Positions 34,601 to 45,113 of a stretch of DNA of 64,000 nucleotides are shown here, piece after piece. Origin of the DNA: Litsea cubeba (taxonomy: Eukaryota > Streptophyta > Magnoliopsida > Laurales > Lauraceae); assembly GCA_012931725.1 (NCBI GenBank), contig CM022953.1:28902361-28966360 (forward strand), read 5' to 3'. The stretch's first letter is position 1; each line of letters opens with the position of its first letter. Made by a program: the position numbers and the translations under genes. The notes under the pieces were generated by a model. That model did no database searches and was not told where the DNA came from. It worked only from the letters and a program-made list of their open reading frames with translations.

Positions 34601-35957
34601 CTATCAATGAGGAGGTGCCAGGGAATGCTGACGAGCCTCCAGAAAAGAGAAGCCGAGAAGAAGAGACCGTCGGTGAAGCCATGATTCTTCCTCTTTCTCT
34701 TTCCATTTATTTTCATGAGATTTTTCCATGTTCTGATTTGTTTTCTCCCTTGCTGATTCTTTTTTTTTTAGCAGAGGAAGAAGACTTGGCGATGCTTGAG
34801 GTTCCTGCCAATGAGGCGGTGATGGATCCGGTTGCAGCACCAGAAGAAGAACCTTGGGATTCTGGAGTAGTTCCAGAATCTCCAATTGGTATAACTTCTT
34901 TTGCTTTCTTTTTTTTTGTCTGTGACTTGGTTTGCTAACATTTTCCTTGTCAGTTGACTTGCCACGGGATTTCGATGACTTTGAACCATCGATGGACGCA
35001 AATGTTGACAGTGCTTCCGATGAGTTCATGGAGGAAGAGAGTGTCCCACCAGTCGTCGAAGAAGGTATTTTATGGTAATAACCCTGATAATGATTTTCAA
35101 ACAGGATCATATTCATACCTTTTTGTGTTTCATTGGCAGGTATTGAAGTGACAGAGAAGAGTCCGTCACTTCCTTCAGAACTAGAGCAAGAGATGCCAGA
35201 GGTTGATCCGGAGGTAGAGACTCCTGTAACCAATTCTGACACTATGGAGGAGGTACCTCGTGCGGAGATTCCTTCCCCAGCAGCTCCAACTGGAAAGAGT
35301 TCTTTTGTTCCTCTTCCAACGGGGCATGGCATGAGCAGCCGACCGACGGAGCGGGGCGAATCTTCAGCTGGGCCATCTCTTCTTTTTGTGAAGAAGGTGG
35401 TGGTGCGGGTTCTGAGCTCTTGGATTGAGACTCTCCTTGCTGGACACTTGGTTGCCAGATTTGGCATGATCTAGCATGTGCAGGAGATTCTCGGTGATGC
35501 CAAAGAGGCTGGTCTGGATGTCACAGGTGCCAGGGCGATCTCTGATAGGATCATTGCACTGGGTGACAAGTGGTTTGAGACCATTGGTTTTGCTGACGAC
35601 CAGTTCTTCAAGGAGATGTTCCTGGACCCTGCTGATAAGGCTAAGTCTGACCTGAATGAGGCTACACAAAGTAGGAAGCAGATAGTCCGAGAGAAGAACT
35701 TAGAAGAGCTAGGCATCATTGGGCTGACACATGACCTTAACATCCTTGATAGGGAGGTCGATGAGGCCAGGAAACGTCTTGAGCATTTAAAGGCACAAGT
35801 CGCTGCCAAGTGGGCTGCTATAACAGAGGCTCGAGATAGGGAGAGTGCTCTGATTCGCCGGGTTGCAGATGCTGATCGAGTTCTTGAAAAGGAAGCCTTC
35901 TCCAGCATCTCATGGCAAGTTCCTGAAGAAGCGTGCCCTGGAAACTCTGACGGCTGA
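31632..35957 (+). pseudogene. Antisense plant mobile domain (PMD) gene of element B
   Basis: Same gene as in A, here on the plus strand. Predicted exons: 31632-31641, 32181-about 34680, 34772-34888, 34954-35064 and 35140-about 35957. Splice sites match A except that the donor of intron 2 has GT changed to CC (near 34678). The PMD segment is clear (SLKELSAITGLPILG, ALRRDLAVYLTYWLGEA, CTELQAAAFLVRLGLP). Stops lie at 32585, 32987, 33212, 33530, 33989, 34516 and 35472, plus a frameshift near 34290. Several stops are C-to-T or G-to-A changes against copy A, as expected for methylated DNA. The extreme C-terminus differs from A after about 35890. It is not functional. Confidence 0.85.
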
Positions 35958-35999
35958 GGCCAAAAGTTTGCTTGAAGAGTTGAGATTTTGGTTGGGAAT

Positions 36000-37200
36000 C
36001 ATTTTTGGTGGAGCTCCTGATTTTTGTAATAGAAACTATCATTCTTCCTTTTATTTTTTTTGGTACCACTTGTATATTTTTTTGGTACTCTTTTTTTTTT
36101 TGTAGTGCTTTGCAAACACTTTCTTTTTTGGTACCGCATGTATTGTATTTTTGTACTCTTTTTTTTTTATTTTCCCTATGTTCACTTAAATCTTTTTGTC
36201 GTGAAAGTAATTGCTAAATGGGATGATTTTTTTTTTGTTTTCCCTACGCTCACTTAAATCTTTTTGTGATGAAAGCAATTGCTAAATGGAATGCTTTTTT
36301 TTTTTTTGCTTTCCCTACGCTCACTTAAATCTTTTAGTGATGAAAGCAATTGCTAAATGGGATTTGATCAAAAGCTTGTGATTTTGTGAAAATCTTTTGT
36401 CAAATGATTGTTTTGGCATGGGAGCTAGATTTTTTTTTTTGTGCTCTGAGAGCCGGTTTTTTGTGGCATTGATAGCCGGTTTGTGGCAATGATAGCCGAG
36501 TTTTTTGAAAGCCAAGATTTGATTTGTGGCATTGATAGCCAGTTTGCTTTATGGCATTGATAGCCGGTTTTGGTGGCATTTATAGCCGGTTTTGGTGGCA
36601 TTTATAGCCTGTTTTTGTGGCATTTATAGCCTATTTTTGTGGCATTAATAGCCTATTTTGGTGGTATTTATAGCCGGTTTTGGTTTTCAAAAATGCAAGT
36701 ATCGACTAAAAGTCACCTCCCTGCTGAATTGTCTTGCAAGTATCGATGGAATGTCGCATCCTTGCTCATTCGGTTGCAAGTATCGATGGAATGTCGCATC
36801 CTCGCGGATTTTGGTGCAAGTATCGATGGAATGTCGCTTCCTTACTTTTCAAAAATTTGGGTTTTGCGGGTACTGACTTGATGTCGTTTCCCCATGATTT
36901 TTGAAATTGCGGTTTTCTCGAACCTTTGGGTTGTGGATATCAACTGCAATGTTGCATCTCCACGGTTTTTAGGTTTTTTTCGAACCTTTGAAATTTGGGT
37001 TGTGGATATCAACTGAAATGTTGCATCTCCATGGGTTTTTTTTCTTTGATTTTGCAAGCATCGACGAAATGTCGCTTCCCTACGATATTGGAAATGTCGA
37101 ACGTGGTTCGCATGCTTCCGATTTGTGCCAGTATCGACTAAGTGTCGCTTCCCCACGGTTTTTTGAAAAAACATTTTTTTTTTGTTTAAAGACACGAGGG
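36000..37200. repeat. Tandem-repeat zone between the PMD gene and pol (copy B)
   Basis: 36170-36380 holds three ~80-bp units (TTCCCTACGCTCACTTAAATC...AATTGCTAAATGG). 36440-36690 holds ~20-bp units of GGCATTTATAGCCGGTTTT. 36690-37160 holds ~45-bp units around TGCAAGTATCGATGGAATGTCGC. The same blocks occur in A at 52560-53730 in reverse. Confidence 0.85.
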
Positions 37201-37499
37201 TCATAAGATTTGACCTAAGACCATTTTGGCGGTAAAAGGCAGGGTGGACTAGGGTGAAAACCACGAATCCGGATTTTGTTTCAAACCATGAATTTTGGGT
37301 TCAAGGGTTGAAAATTTTGGTCAAATTAGGGAAAGGTTCCTAAACTTGGAATTTCTGAACAATGAAATGGTGAAAGTAAGCATTGTTTGAATTTCTAGAA
37401 ATTTCAACATTTGATATGAAAATTCTAAAAAGAATGAGTTTAGCGAGCGTGTACCTGGAAATCGGTTTTGGCTATACAGGCATTGCTCTTACCCAGTTG

Positions 37500-38404
37500 G
37501 GTAAGTCTTCAAGGGTAGTACCGCTTTAAGAACTTGCCGTTAATGGGCAATATACATCTGTCACCCTCCATGTTTAGGAGTGCGTATGCGCCGTTGGAAA
37601 AAATCTTGTCGATGACGTAGGGTCCCTCCCATTTTGGCTCAAATTTGCCTTTGGACTTGTGAGCGAAGACCATTGGTCTTTTTTCCGCAAGAACCAAGTC
37701 ACCCTTTTTCTAGGTGTGTTGCCTGACCTTTTTGTCGAAAGATCTTGCCATGCGTGCTTGGTAAAGTTCAATGCTTTGTCGAGCTTCGAACCGTCTCTCA
37801 TCGAGATTGTCCAGCTCATGGAGTCGTAATTTGACATTGCTTTCTTGAGTCATGTCATTTTGCAAGGATACCCTCAAGGAAGGAATTTGTACTTCCAAGG
37901 ATACGACAGCTTCGCATCCATAGACCAAGGAGAATGGTGTGCTATGGGTTGGTCCTCGAACGGTGGTTCGATAGGCCCATAAAGCTTCAGATAGTTTGTC
38001 GCTCCAGTCTCTTTTGTGATTAGAGACCATTTTCTTGAGGATTTTGCAGAGTGTCTGGTTGAAAGCGTCTGCTAATCCGTTTGCTGCAAGATTGTATGGA
38101 GTCGAAGGACAGCTTTGGATTCTGTATTTATCGCAGAACCTATAGAATCGATGATCCCGGAATTGTGGTCCATTGTCATGGACGAATCTTTCGTGTATGC
38201 CGAAATGACAAATGATGTTGGTGTGCAGGAACTGAAGGACTAATGAAGTCTTCAGTTCGTTAAGCGCAAATGCTTCTGACCACTTAGAGAAATAATCCGT
38301 AGCGGCGAAGATGAAGCGATGACCTTTGCTTGAAGGGGGAGAAATGTGACCTATGATGTCCATACACCAGGCTTCGAAAGGCCATGAAATCACTCTAGGA
38401 TGCA
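37500..38404 (-). pseudogene. Element B integrase core and C-terminus
   Basis: The minus strand reads ISWPFEAWCMDIIG (first Asp), RFVHDNGPQFRDH (second Asp) and NLAANGLADAFNQTL, where the catalytic Glu of the usual GLAEAFN motif is replaced by Asp. The C-terminal GPY/F-type end is KWEGPYVIDK...GAYALLNMEGD...KRYYP. A TAG stop near 37698-37700 interrupts it. It is joined directly, without RT or RNase H, to the linker at 38403. Confidence 0.9.
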
Positions 38405-38984
38405 GGATCTTCTGTTGAAAGGTTCATAGGGTGTTCCTCCGTAATATTTTCGGAGGCTTCCAGCTCTACGAAACCTTCTGGGGTTTCAAGGGCTTTTCCA
38501 GACCAAGGTTTTGTTCTTTTCCACGGGTCTTCTTGATCGACAATTTTCCCAGGGCTTGCTATGATATTATCCCAATCGCCTGTTGAAATCGGGTCGAAGT
38601 AAGGTACTTCTTTTGGAGACGAGGGTTCTTCTGGGTCAGAAGACCATACATCTGTGCCATCGGACAACTCCTCTTCATTGTCAGAGAAACCATACCAATT
38701 GGATGAGCTTCCTGGATCTTTGTCAGGTGACTTATCGAAGAGATATCCAGGGAGATCAATGTCTTCATGGACTTGAGATGTTGAGGCTTGGTCGGTAAGT
38801 TGACTTTTAAGCCTTTGTGTCAACTGTTTCAGAGGAGTGTCGGGATCATACCCTAACCCATGTGAAGGCTTTTCTACTTGGCCGTAGAGTCTCCAATCTT
38901 CCAGCTGGCTTTTGGTCAAGACGGGCCCCAATGGCATGAGAATACCGCATCCTTCTCCCAAACCAACTGGGTTTTGAGCATCAT
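38405..38984 (-). pseudogene. Element B N-terminal linker of the RT frame
   Basis: The minus-strand frame reads DAQNPVGLGEGCGILMPLGP, VLTKSQLEDWRLYG and DIDLPGYLFDKSPDKDPG, which matches the stretch before RT in A (about 48360-48940). It is cut on the right by the A LTR at 38985 and ends on the left at the deletion junction 38403-38405. Confidence 0.9.
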
Positions 38985-40005
38985 TGTTGACGCCAAAAAT
39001 GTCACTTTGCCTCTTCAAGATCCAAAGAGCTACATGAAGTCGCAACCTGCCATAAATAGGCAAAGCTGCTTCCAAAAATCAAATCTTGTCAGAATCAAAC
39101 AAAAACTGCAAGATTCTTCAAGACAGCCAAAAGAGGAGTACACAAGAAGTTTCAGGCCATTTCAAAATCATTTGGCCTAACTTCGCTTCTCAGACAACCG
39201 AAAAGGAGCTCTCGGCGGCAAAAGCATCGGAGACACCAAATCTTCGATCAGGGCCGATGGATAGTCTCAAAATACTTCCAAAAGGCTCCACGTCAAGTTC
39301 CGAGTGAAACCGACAACGTTTGACCCTACATCAACCCTCGAACAGCTAAATCAAGCCTCTCGGCGGCGAGAACCACCGAGGCCATTACTCATCAGATAGA
39401 GCACATGGACGGCTTCAAAATGCTTATAAAGGGCTACACGTCAAATTTCAGGTCATTTCCACAACATTTGACCATAGTTTGACGCTCGGAAGCCAAATCA
39501 GGCCTCTCGGCGGCAAAGCTCTCCGGGACCATGGTTTCCAAGACAGAGCCTACGGATCATCTTAAAATGACTCCAATAGGTTCCCTGTCAAATTTCAAGT
39601 CAATCGGACATCGGTTGACCGCACATCAAACCGCGACATCTTCATCGCGACAAAAGCAAGTCTACTGGTGATAGGACCCCAAACGGCTTCAAAACTCAAA
39701 CAAAAGCCTATGGTTGGTCTTATTTATTGCTCAGGAGGCTTCACACCCAAATTTCAGGTCATTCCGACATCGTTTGACCCAGTTTCAGCTTCTGACGGAA
39801 AATCGGCAGCTCTGCGCGACAAAGTCTTCGGCTTTCTCAGGAAATTGGAAACTTTGCAAAATAAAATGCAAGGATTCTCATCAGGTTTCCTACAAAGAAA
39901 TCAGGCCAATAAATGGTCAAAATGTCAAGGAAAAGTACAGGAGAAAAAAGAATCAAAAAACAGCAAAAACGGACACAAAATGGGACACAAAAGTGGGAAA
40001 ACCCC

Positions 40006-40035
40006 CCCAGGGTCGCAGACCCCTGCGACCCTGGG
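40006..40035. repeat. GC-rich hairpin in LTR U3
   Basis: CCCAGGGTCGCAG, loop ACCC, CTGCGACCCTGGG: a 13-bp perfect stem. Present also in the 3' LTR (62536-62565) and in B (about 29420-29450), absent from C, where only the adjacent palindrome GGTCGCCGGCGACC remains. Confidence 0.8.
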
Positions 40036-40732
40036 CCAGGGTCGTCGGCGACCTTGGAACCCGGGGTCGCCGGGAAGGCCCCGGAAACCCCGGTTTTCGC
40101 CGTTTTTTCGCGATTCAAAGAGCCCAGCCTCTGGTACTTTCCAAAATTCATGCTTTTGAGACACCACGTCCTCTGACATCCGTCCAAAACACGGGTCAAT
40201 CGTCAAGAGTATCGAAAACAATATTGATCGCCACCCGGTCAACCAAAAAAAGTGTGCTTTCTACCCGACCGATCGAGAAATCGACAGGACAGATGGCACC
40301 GACCCGCTGTTGGCAACAAACACCTGAAATTACATGGTCATCTGATGTCGATCTACATGAAGATCCATCGATGATCATCGACAGAAGAATCCCAAAAGAC
40401 GTGGCACGGCCCGCGACTCTTCAGCTGCTCGGCGACCACTTAATGTGATTAATTGACTAGCTTTATTACAGTCATTAATCCATTTCTTTGGACGGCCCAA
40501 TCAGAAGCAAGCATTCGGGAGTTACAAGTCAAGAGATTCATGGCATTTAACCCATGAAACTCCTCCCATCATGGCGATTAAAGGCGATTAAATGCCCTCA
40601 ATCTCCTTCGGCCAATCAGAAGCCAAGAAAAAGGAGTTACAAAATAAACAATTCAATTTTGTAACTCCTCCCATTATGCAGCTTTATGACAATCAAGGCT
40701 CATAAACCCTCCTAAATGGCTACCTAAAAGCC

Positions 40733-40740
40733 TATAAATA
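40733..40740 (+). promoter_or_regulatory. 5' LTR TATA box of element A
   Basis: TATAAATA in CCTATAAATAGGAGAGCTCTCC. This is the likely promoter for the element's genomic RNA. Confidence 0.75.
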
Positions 40741-41769
40741 GGAGAGCTCTCCAAGAAGAAAGGATAGTCACAGAGCATCAGAAAAAAAGCACAAACACAC
40801 AGACAGACAGAAGCACAGAAATCCAGAGAAAGGAAAAAGAGAGAAAACTCTGCGGAAGTTCTACACCGGCCACCGCAACAAGGTGACAAAAGTCCCTTGG
40901 GGGGTACCCCCCCCCCCCCAAGATCCTTGCCTTCTCCTCCTGCCTCCAATGGCTTAGATATGGCTTTTCAGCACGTCTACTCGGTTTTTTATTGGACATA
41001 GGACCTCCTTTTGGTCTTTGTCCTCTAAAAACCCTAGGTTATAGCCAAGCCAAGCGAATCAATAGCATCCTCTGTTCTCATCTGCATGGATGATGGCGAA
41101 GCCCACATATGGCTTGCGACCGTCAATCTAAACGGGTCCCCCACAATCTCCTGAGAAGTTAGATCCTCCTTTTCTTGCTTTACATTGTGGTTTGTATTTT
41201 TTCAAAAGAGACAAAAATCACAATTCTTGTCTTTCATTATTGATAAGGATTGTAAATCGGCTATAAACGCCAAAAATCGGCTATAAACGCCAAAATCGGC
41301 TATAAATGCCAAAAAAATCGCCTTTCACGGCAAACCAAGAAAAATGTCTCTTTTCTTAAATATATGTGCAATGTAAAACTTGAAAGAAGCTGCCATTGTT
41401 AGTTTTCGAAAATTTCTGAAACAAGACCACATCCATTAGTAATCACAAGAATATAATGATCATAAATGGGAAGTTCTATGGTTTCGTCTTTTCAAATTGC
41501 CCGAGGTAGATGACCCAGACAATATGAGGAAGGCAAAATGCCATAGAAGGTACAATGTTCTGATCGCAGGTATGGTAAGCCCGAATGGGCATCCCAGTGA
41601 CTGCTAGAAGCAATTGTGAACTTAAATTCGACTTATCGAGAAGCAGAGCTTGCTTGAAGTAAGAAGAATATAAAGTTGGAGTTACAGATGTGCCGGTCGC
41701 AATACAGTAGACCCTGAAAGGGCGTACTAGTACCGCTAGACACAAATGTTTTGAGACCGCATCCATGAG

Positions 41770-42840
41770 ATGAGATTCTCTGTTTTGAAAGGTCAAGATT
41801 GGGTTCATCAAAGAGAGCAGATGGTATTCCGATCTGAACACGGCTCAGCGATTTCCGCGAGCGCCAGTGCTCAGAAAGAAATGAACCATAATTTCTCGGA
41901 TCTGAATCTAAAGATGACGAGTTTTTTTTTTTTTTTGAAAAGTCAATATTGGGTTCATCAAAGAGAGCAAAAGGCACTCCAATCTGAACACGGGCTCAGC
42001 GATTTCCACGAGCGCCAGTGCTCAGAAAGGAGAAGACCAAGATTTCTCCAATCTAAACCCAAAATGACGGAAGTTTTTTTTTTTTTTTTTGAAGATTTTG
42101 AAGAAATTTTTTTTTTAAATCTTTTTTTTTTTATTTTATTTATTTATTTTATTTTTTTTATTTTTATTTTTAAGATTTTTTTTTTAAAAAAAAATTTATT
42201 TTTTTTTTTTTAAAATTTTAATTTTTTTTAATTATTATTTTTTTTTGTTAAAAGACGAGAGATACACATAGGCCTCCTAACCCGGTCTTATGAAATCTTG
42301 ATTGATAGAATTGCTCCCCCAGGTAAGGGTAGGATTACTTAATGAACCCGTTTGGAGGACCCTTGCTAGAACAGTCAATTTGTCTCCACCACTCTGGACC
42401 AAGGCTTTTCTTTGAATCAACATGATCAAAGAACACAGTTGGTTTAACCTTAGTGGTCTATGTCTTTTTTTTTATATATATATTTTTTTATTTTTTGTTA
42501 TGAACTCATCGAAGAGAAACAATGGCCCAAACCTTAGTCGAACAGGCTCAACATTTCTGCAAGTGCGATGAACGATAGGAGCGGATCAAGGTTTCTCAAT
42601 TTTGAATCCAAATTGAGAAATCTAAATTTTTTTATACTTTATATATATATATATTTAGATTCTTTAATGAACTCATTGAAGAGAACAATGGCCCAACCCC
42701 CGATCCGAACACGGTCTCAACGATTTCCGTGAGCGCCAGTGCCCAGAAGGGAGAGGATCAAAGTTTCTCAATTTTGAATCCAAAAATGAAAAATTTGATT
42801 TTTTTTTTGTTTTTTGTTTTAAAATTTTTTTTTTTAAAAA
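41770..42840. repeat. Leader repeats of element A (~150-170 bp units, now inverted)
   Basis: Four related units at about 41790-41935, 41945-42090, 42490-42640 and 42665-42830, each with GAACACGGYCTCARCGATTTCC, GCGCCAGTGCYCAGAA and then a T-run. Long A/T homopolymers fill 42060-42250. Frames here are composition artefacts. Confidence 0.8.
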
Positions 42841-43033
42841 GAGAAAGAGTGGAAATAAATTCAAAGAATTAGAAATTTTCAAACAATAAATCTCATCTCA
42901 TTTTTTTAGATGCGGAATTCAACATAGGCCACCAATTATAAAGTAGCCAAGGAATCGAGAAAAGAAATATAAGCATAGAGCAAAATATATGATATGCAAA
43001 TATTTCATTTCTAGCATCGTGTTCTTAAATAAA

Positions 43034-43055
43034 CGGGTCCCACCGGGTGGAGCCA
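43034..43055 (-). other. Candidate primer-binding site of element A (inverted)
   Basis: On the minus strand TGGCTCCACCCGGTGGG follows the LTR end (CCATCA, 43059) after three bases. It begins TGG as required for pairing with a tRNA CCA end. I cannot name the matching tRNA. Confidence 0.6.
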
Positions 43056-43058
43056 GCT

Positions 43059-43239
43059 TGATGGACCGCGCTCCAGATGCTCGAGTTCCTACCGAGGTCG
43101 GCGGACGTGGGAGTCCGTCGGGTCCGACCCTTTCGTAACCGGGGGGCAGGGGCGTGCATCAACATTTCTTTTTCTGTGTGGGTGTGCCAGATTTTCTATT
43201 TTTACTTGGAATTGCAAGTGGTGATCCGGAGATCAACCT
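43059..43239 (-). repeat. Displaced 3' end (U5) of the 5' LTR of A
   Basis: Reverse complement of the sequence corresponding to 3896-4069 in copy C, ending at TGATGGACC (43059). It belongs to the 5' LTR and was moved by the inversion. Confidence 0.9.
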
Positions 43240-45105
43240 GCAGCTTCACTAACCATTACTTTCGACGAAAACAAGCACCAACTCATGCTTCAACAGAAGC
43301 AAACCACGCGCACCTACAAGCGCCCCATCAGCTGCCGAAGTGTCAACTCCCTCGGCAACTCTCTGAACTCCGGGTCGACCTCGACTCCCCGGACTATCGT
43401 CTTTGGGACGCTGGGACCATTCCCACTTCCTGAGGAACAAACTGCTCCCTCCAAGAAGCAGAAACTCGCCTCTCAACGTGTCACTACCGTGACACCAAAG
43501 GCGAGCACCAGAAGGCCCGAAGCCCGTGGCAGCCCCACGAAGCCTCGACCTGCAAACAACCAGGTCTACCCCAAGACTTGGTCCCCAAGAGCTTCACCAA
43601 AACAGAGAAGGTCCCAGACATCCACTAAGCCAGCATTCCTGGCCCCACTCTAGGAGAACCAGTTCTATCCTCTTGCCTACATGAAAGAGGAGAGACCCAT
43701 CTCCGACTTGACTTCCAAGTCATCCCAGCATGAGCCGGCTTGTTCCTACAAGCCCAAAATCAAGTCATGCATCACAAGGCCTCCACAAGCACCTGCTAAG
43801 GCCTACAAACCTGCAGTTCGACCCTTCATCTCTACAGGGGCCGAACTTCAAAAATTCAAAGCTTCGCTGCAACAGGCGAAGGACAGGGTTCGCATCCTGT
43901 CCTTGCCCAGCTACAAAGAAGACAGGCTCGGCTGCTGCGCCCGAGGGAGCACATCCTTCATCGTCAAAGCCCAATCAGAGCTGACCGAAGCTCAAATTGC
44001 TCGTCGTATACGCCGCCGCGCGTCATACCGACAAAAGAGACTAGAGAAGCAAAGGACCCAGCCTCCCACACTTCAAGTCTCTCCTAAATGGGTCGAAAAA
44101 GAAAGACCCAACCAAGTTGCTGCCGTCCATATGGTTGGAAAAACCAGAAGGCGCCAAAAATCAGCAACAAAAATCCATGTTCGACGTCCGATGACCCGCA
44201 GCGTCTCCAGGACAAGAAGACATTCAGAAGAATCCCCTGCTCCTTCAAGCAAAGGACAGCAGAGTGATCCTTCCTCAAGCTCCTCTTCAAAAAGAATGAG
44301 CCCCAGCTCAGTCACCAGGACAGTTTCTTCGTTCGAATCACGAAGGATGAATGTCTTGGCTACAAATTCTGAGCCACCACCCCGCAATCCACCTCCAGAA
44401 GATGCGATCACCCGCATCCAGCAGTTGGAACAGGGCCAGCAGAGGATTGAAACTCTGATGGAAAACCTTCTCCTCGCCTTCCAAAATCAGGCGAACAATG
44501 AACCTCCTCCGAATCATCAAGACGACGAGGTAAATAGAGAAGAAAATGAGTCACGCGCCCTTACCAAAAAGGACGTAGACGGTATCCTCGCCAAAGCAAA
44601 AGAAGAGGATATACTCAAGGAGCATGGGATCAAGCCACCATATCCCTTATGGATGGACTCGGTCCCGTTCCCCACCAAATTCAAGCATCCTACTCTCCAA
44701 ACATATATGGGGAAAGGATCAGCCAGACAGCACGTCATCCACTTCAAGATCCTGACGGGAGCTATTGCGGATCAAGATGCATTCAAGATTCGCCTCTTTG
44801 CAAGTACCCTAAAAGGTACGGCCTTCGATTGGTACTCCACTCTGCCGGAGGACTCAATCCAAAACTGGGCCATGCTAGAGACACGCTTCCTGACTCACTT
44901 CAAAGGTGAAGATCATCTGTGCAGCCTAAAACAGGGGGAGAATGAGTCAACATATGACTTCATTCACAAGTGGAAAGCAATGGCATACAAATGCTCTGAT
45001 GTATTGCCACAAGCGTCGCTAGTCGACATCTGCCGAAACAACATGAGAGCCAGAATCCGCTCCATGATCATCGGCAACAAATCAAAAACCTGGGAGAACT
45101 CCTAG
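43240..45105 (+). pseudogene. Element A gag, lacking its start codon and with one internal stop
   Basis: The frame is open from 43240, has a TAG at 43651-43653 and continues to 45105. Its natural ATG appears to be the one now inverted at 41396-41394. The N-terminal third is basic and rich in Ser, Pro and Lys. The retrotransposon gag domain spans about 44630-45070 (KFKHPTLQTYMGKG, ARQHVIHFKILTGAIADQDA, LKGTAFDWYSTLPEDSI, FLTHFKGE, ENESTYDFIHKWKAMAYKCS). A frameshift near 45070 ends it early, the rest of the domain (IKNLGELLEASMEA) continuing in the next frame. Gag forms the particle. Confidence 0.9.
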
Positions 45106-45113
45106 AAGCTTCC

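Larger units (their letters stand above)
27884..38984 (-). mobile_element. Tat-like Ty3/gypsy element B, minus strand, pol deletion derivative
   Basis: Its 3' LTR (27884-30474) lies in the integrase of E, with CCTGC as the probable target site (27879-27883). Toward the right come the polypurine tract, tandem units, the antisense PMD gene (on the plus strand), a tandem-repeat zone, the integrase end and the N-terminal linker of the RT frame. At 38985 it is cut by element A, so gag, leader and 5' LTR should lie beyond the window. RT, both RNase H domains and the integrase zinc finger are deleted. Many stops show it is older than A. Confidence 0.9.
38985..41393 (+). repeat. 5' LTR of element A, up to the inversion breakpoint
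   Basis: Matches 61515-63940 and 1478-3874 co-linearly until CTTGAAAGAAG at 41389, then changes abruptly. The missing last 181 bp are found inverted at 43059-43239. About 22 bp (TTGATTTCC...TTGCGA in the 3' LTR at 63939-63960) are absent. It has three short repeat units at 41258-41310 against four in the 3' LTR. A U3 hairpin with a 13-bp stem lies at 40006-40035. Confidence 0.92.
41394..43239. other. Inverted segment: LTR end, primer site, leader and gag start codon
   Basis: Flanked by GAAGCTGC (41386-41393) and its reverse complement GCAGCTTC (43240-43247). Read on the minus strand from 43239 to 41394 it gives the missing LTR end, then a primer-site-like sequence, a 1.6-kb repeat-rich leader, and ends in ATG (41396-41394) that would abut the gag frame at 43240 in good plant start context. 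In the present orientation none of these parts is in working order. Confidence 0.85.

Noticed and set aside
41770..42213. 147-codon frame in the leader of A
   Set aside because: Low-complexity Phe/Ile runs from homopolymers; it reads across two tandem units and lies in the inverted leader.
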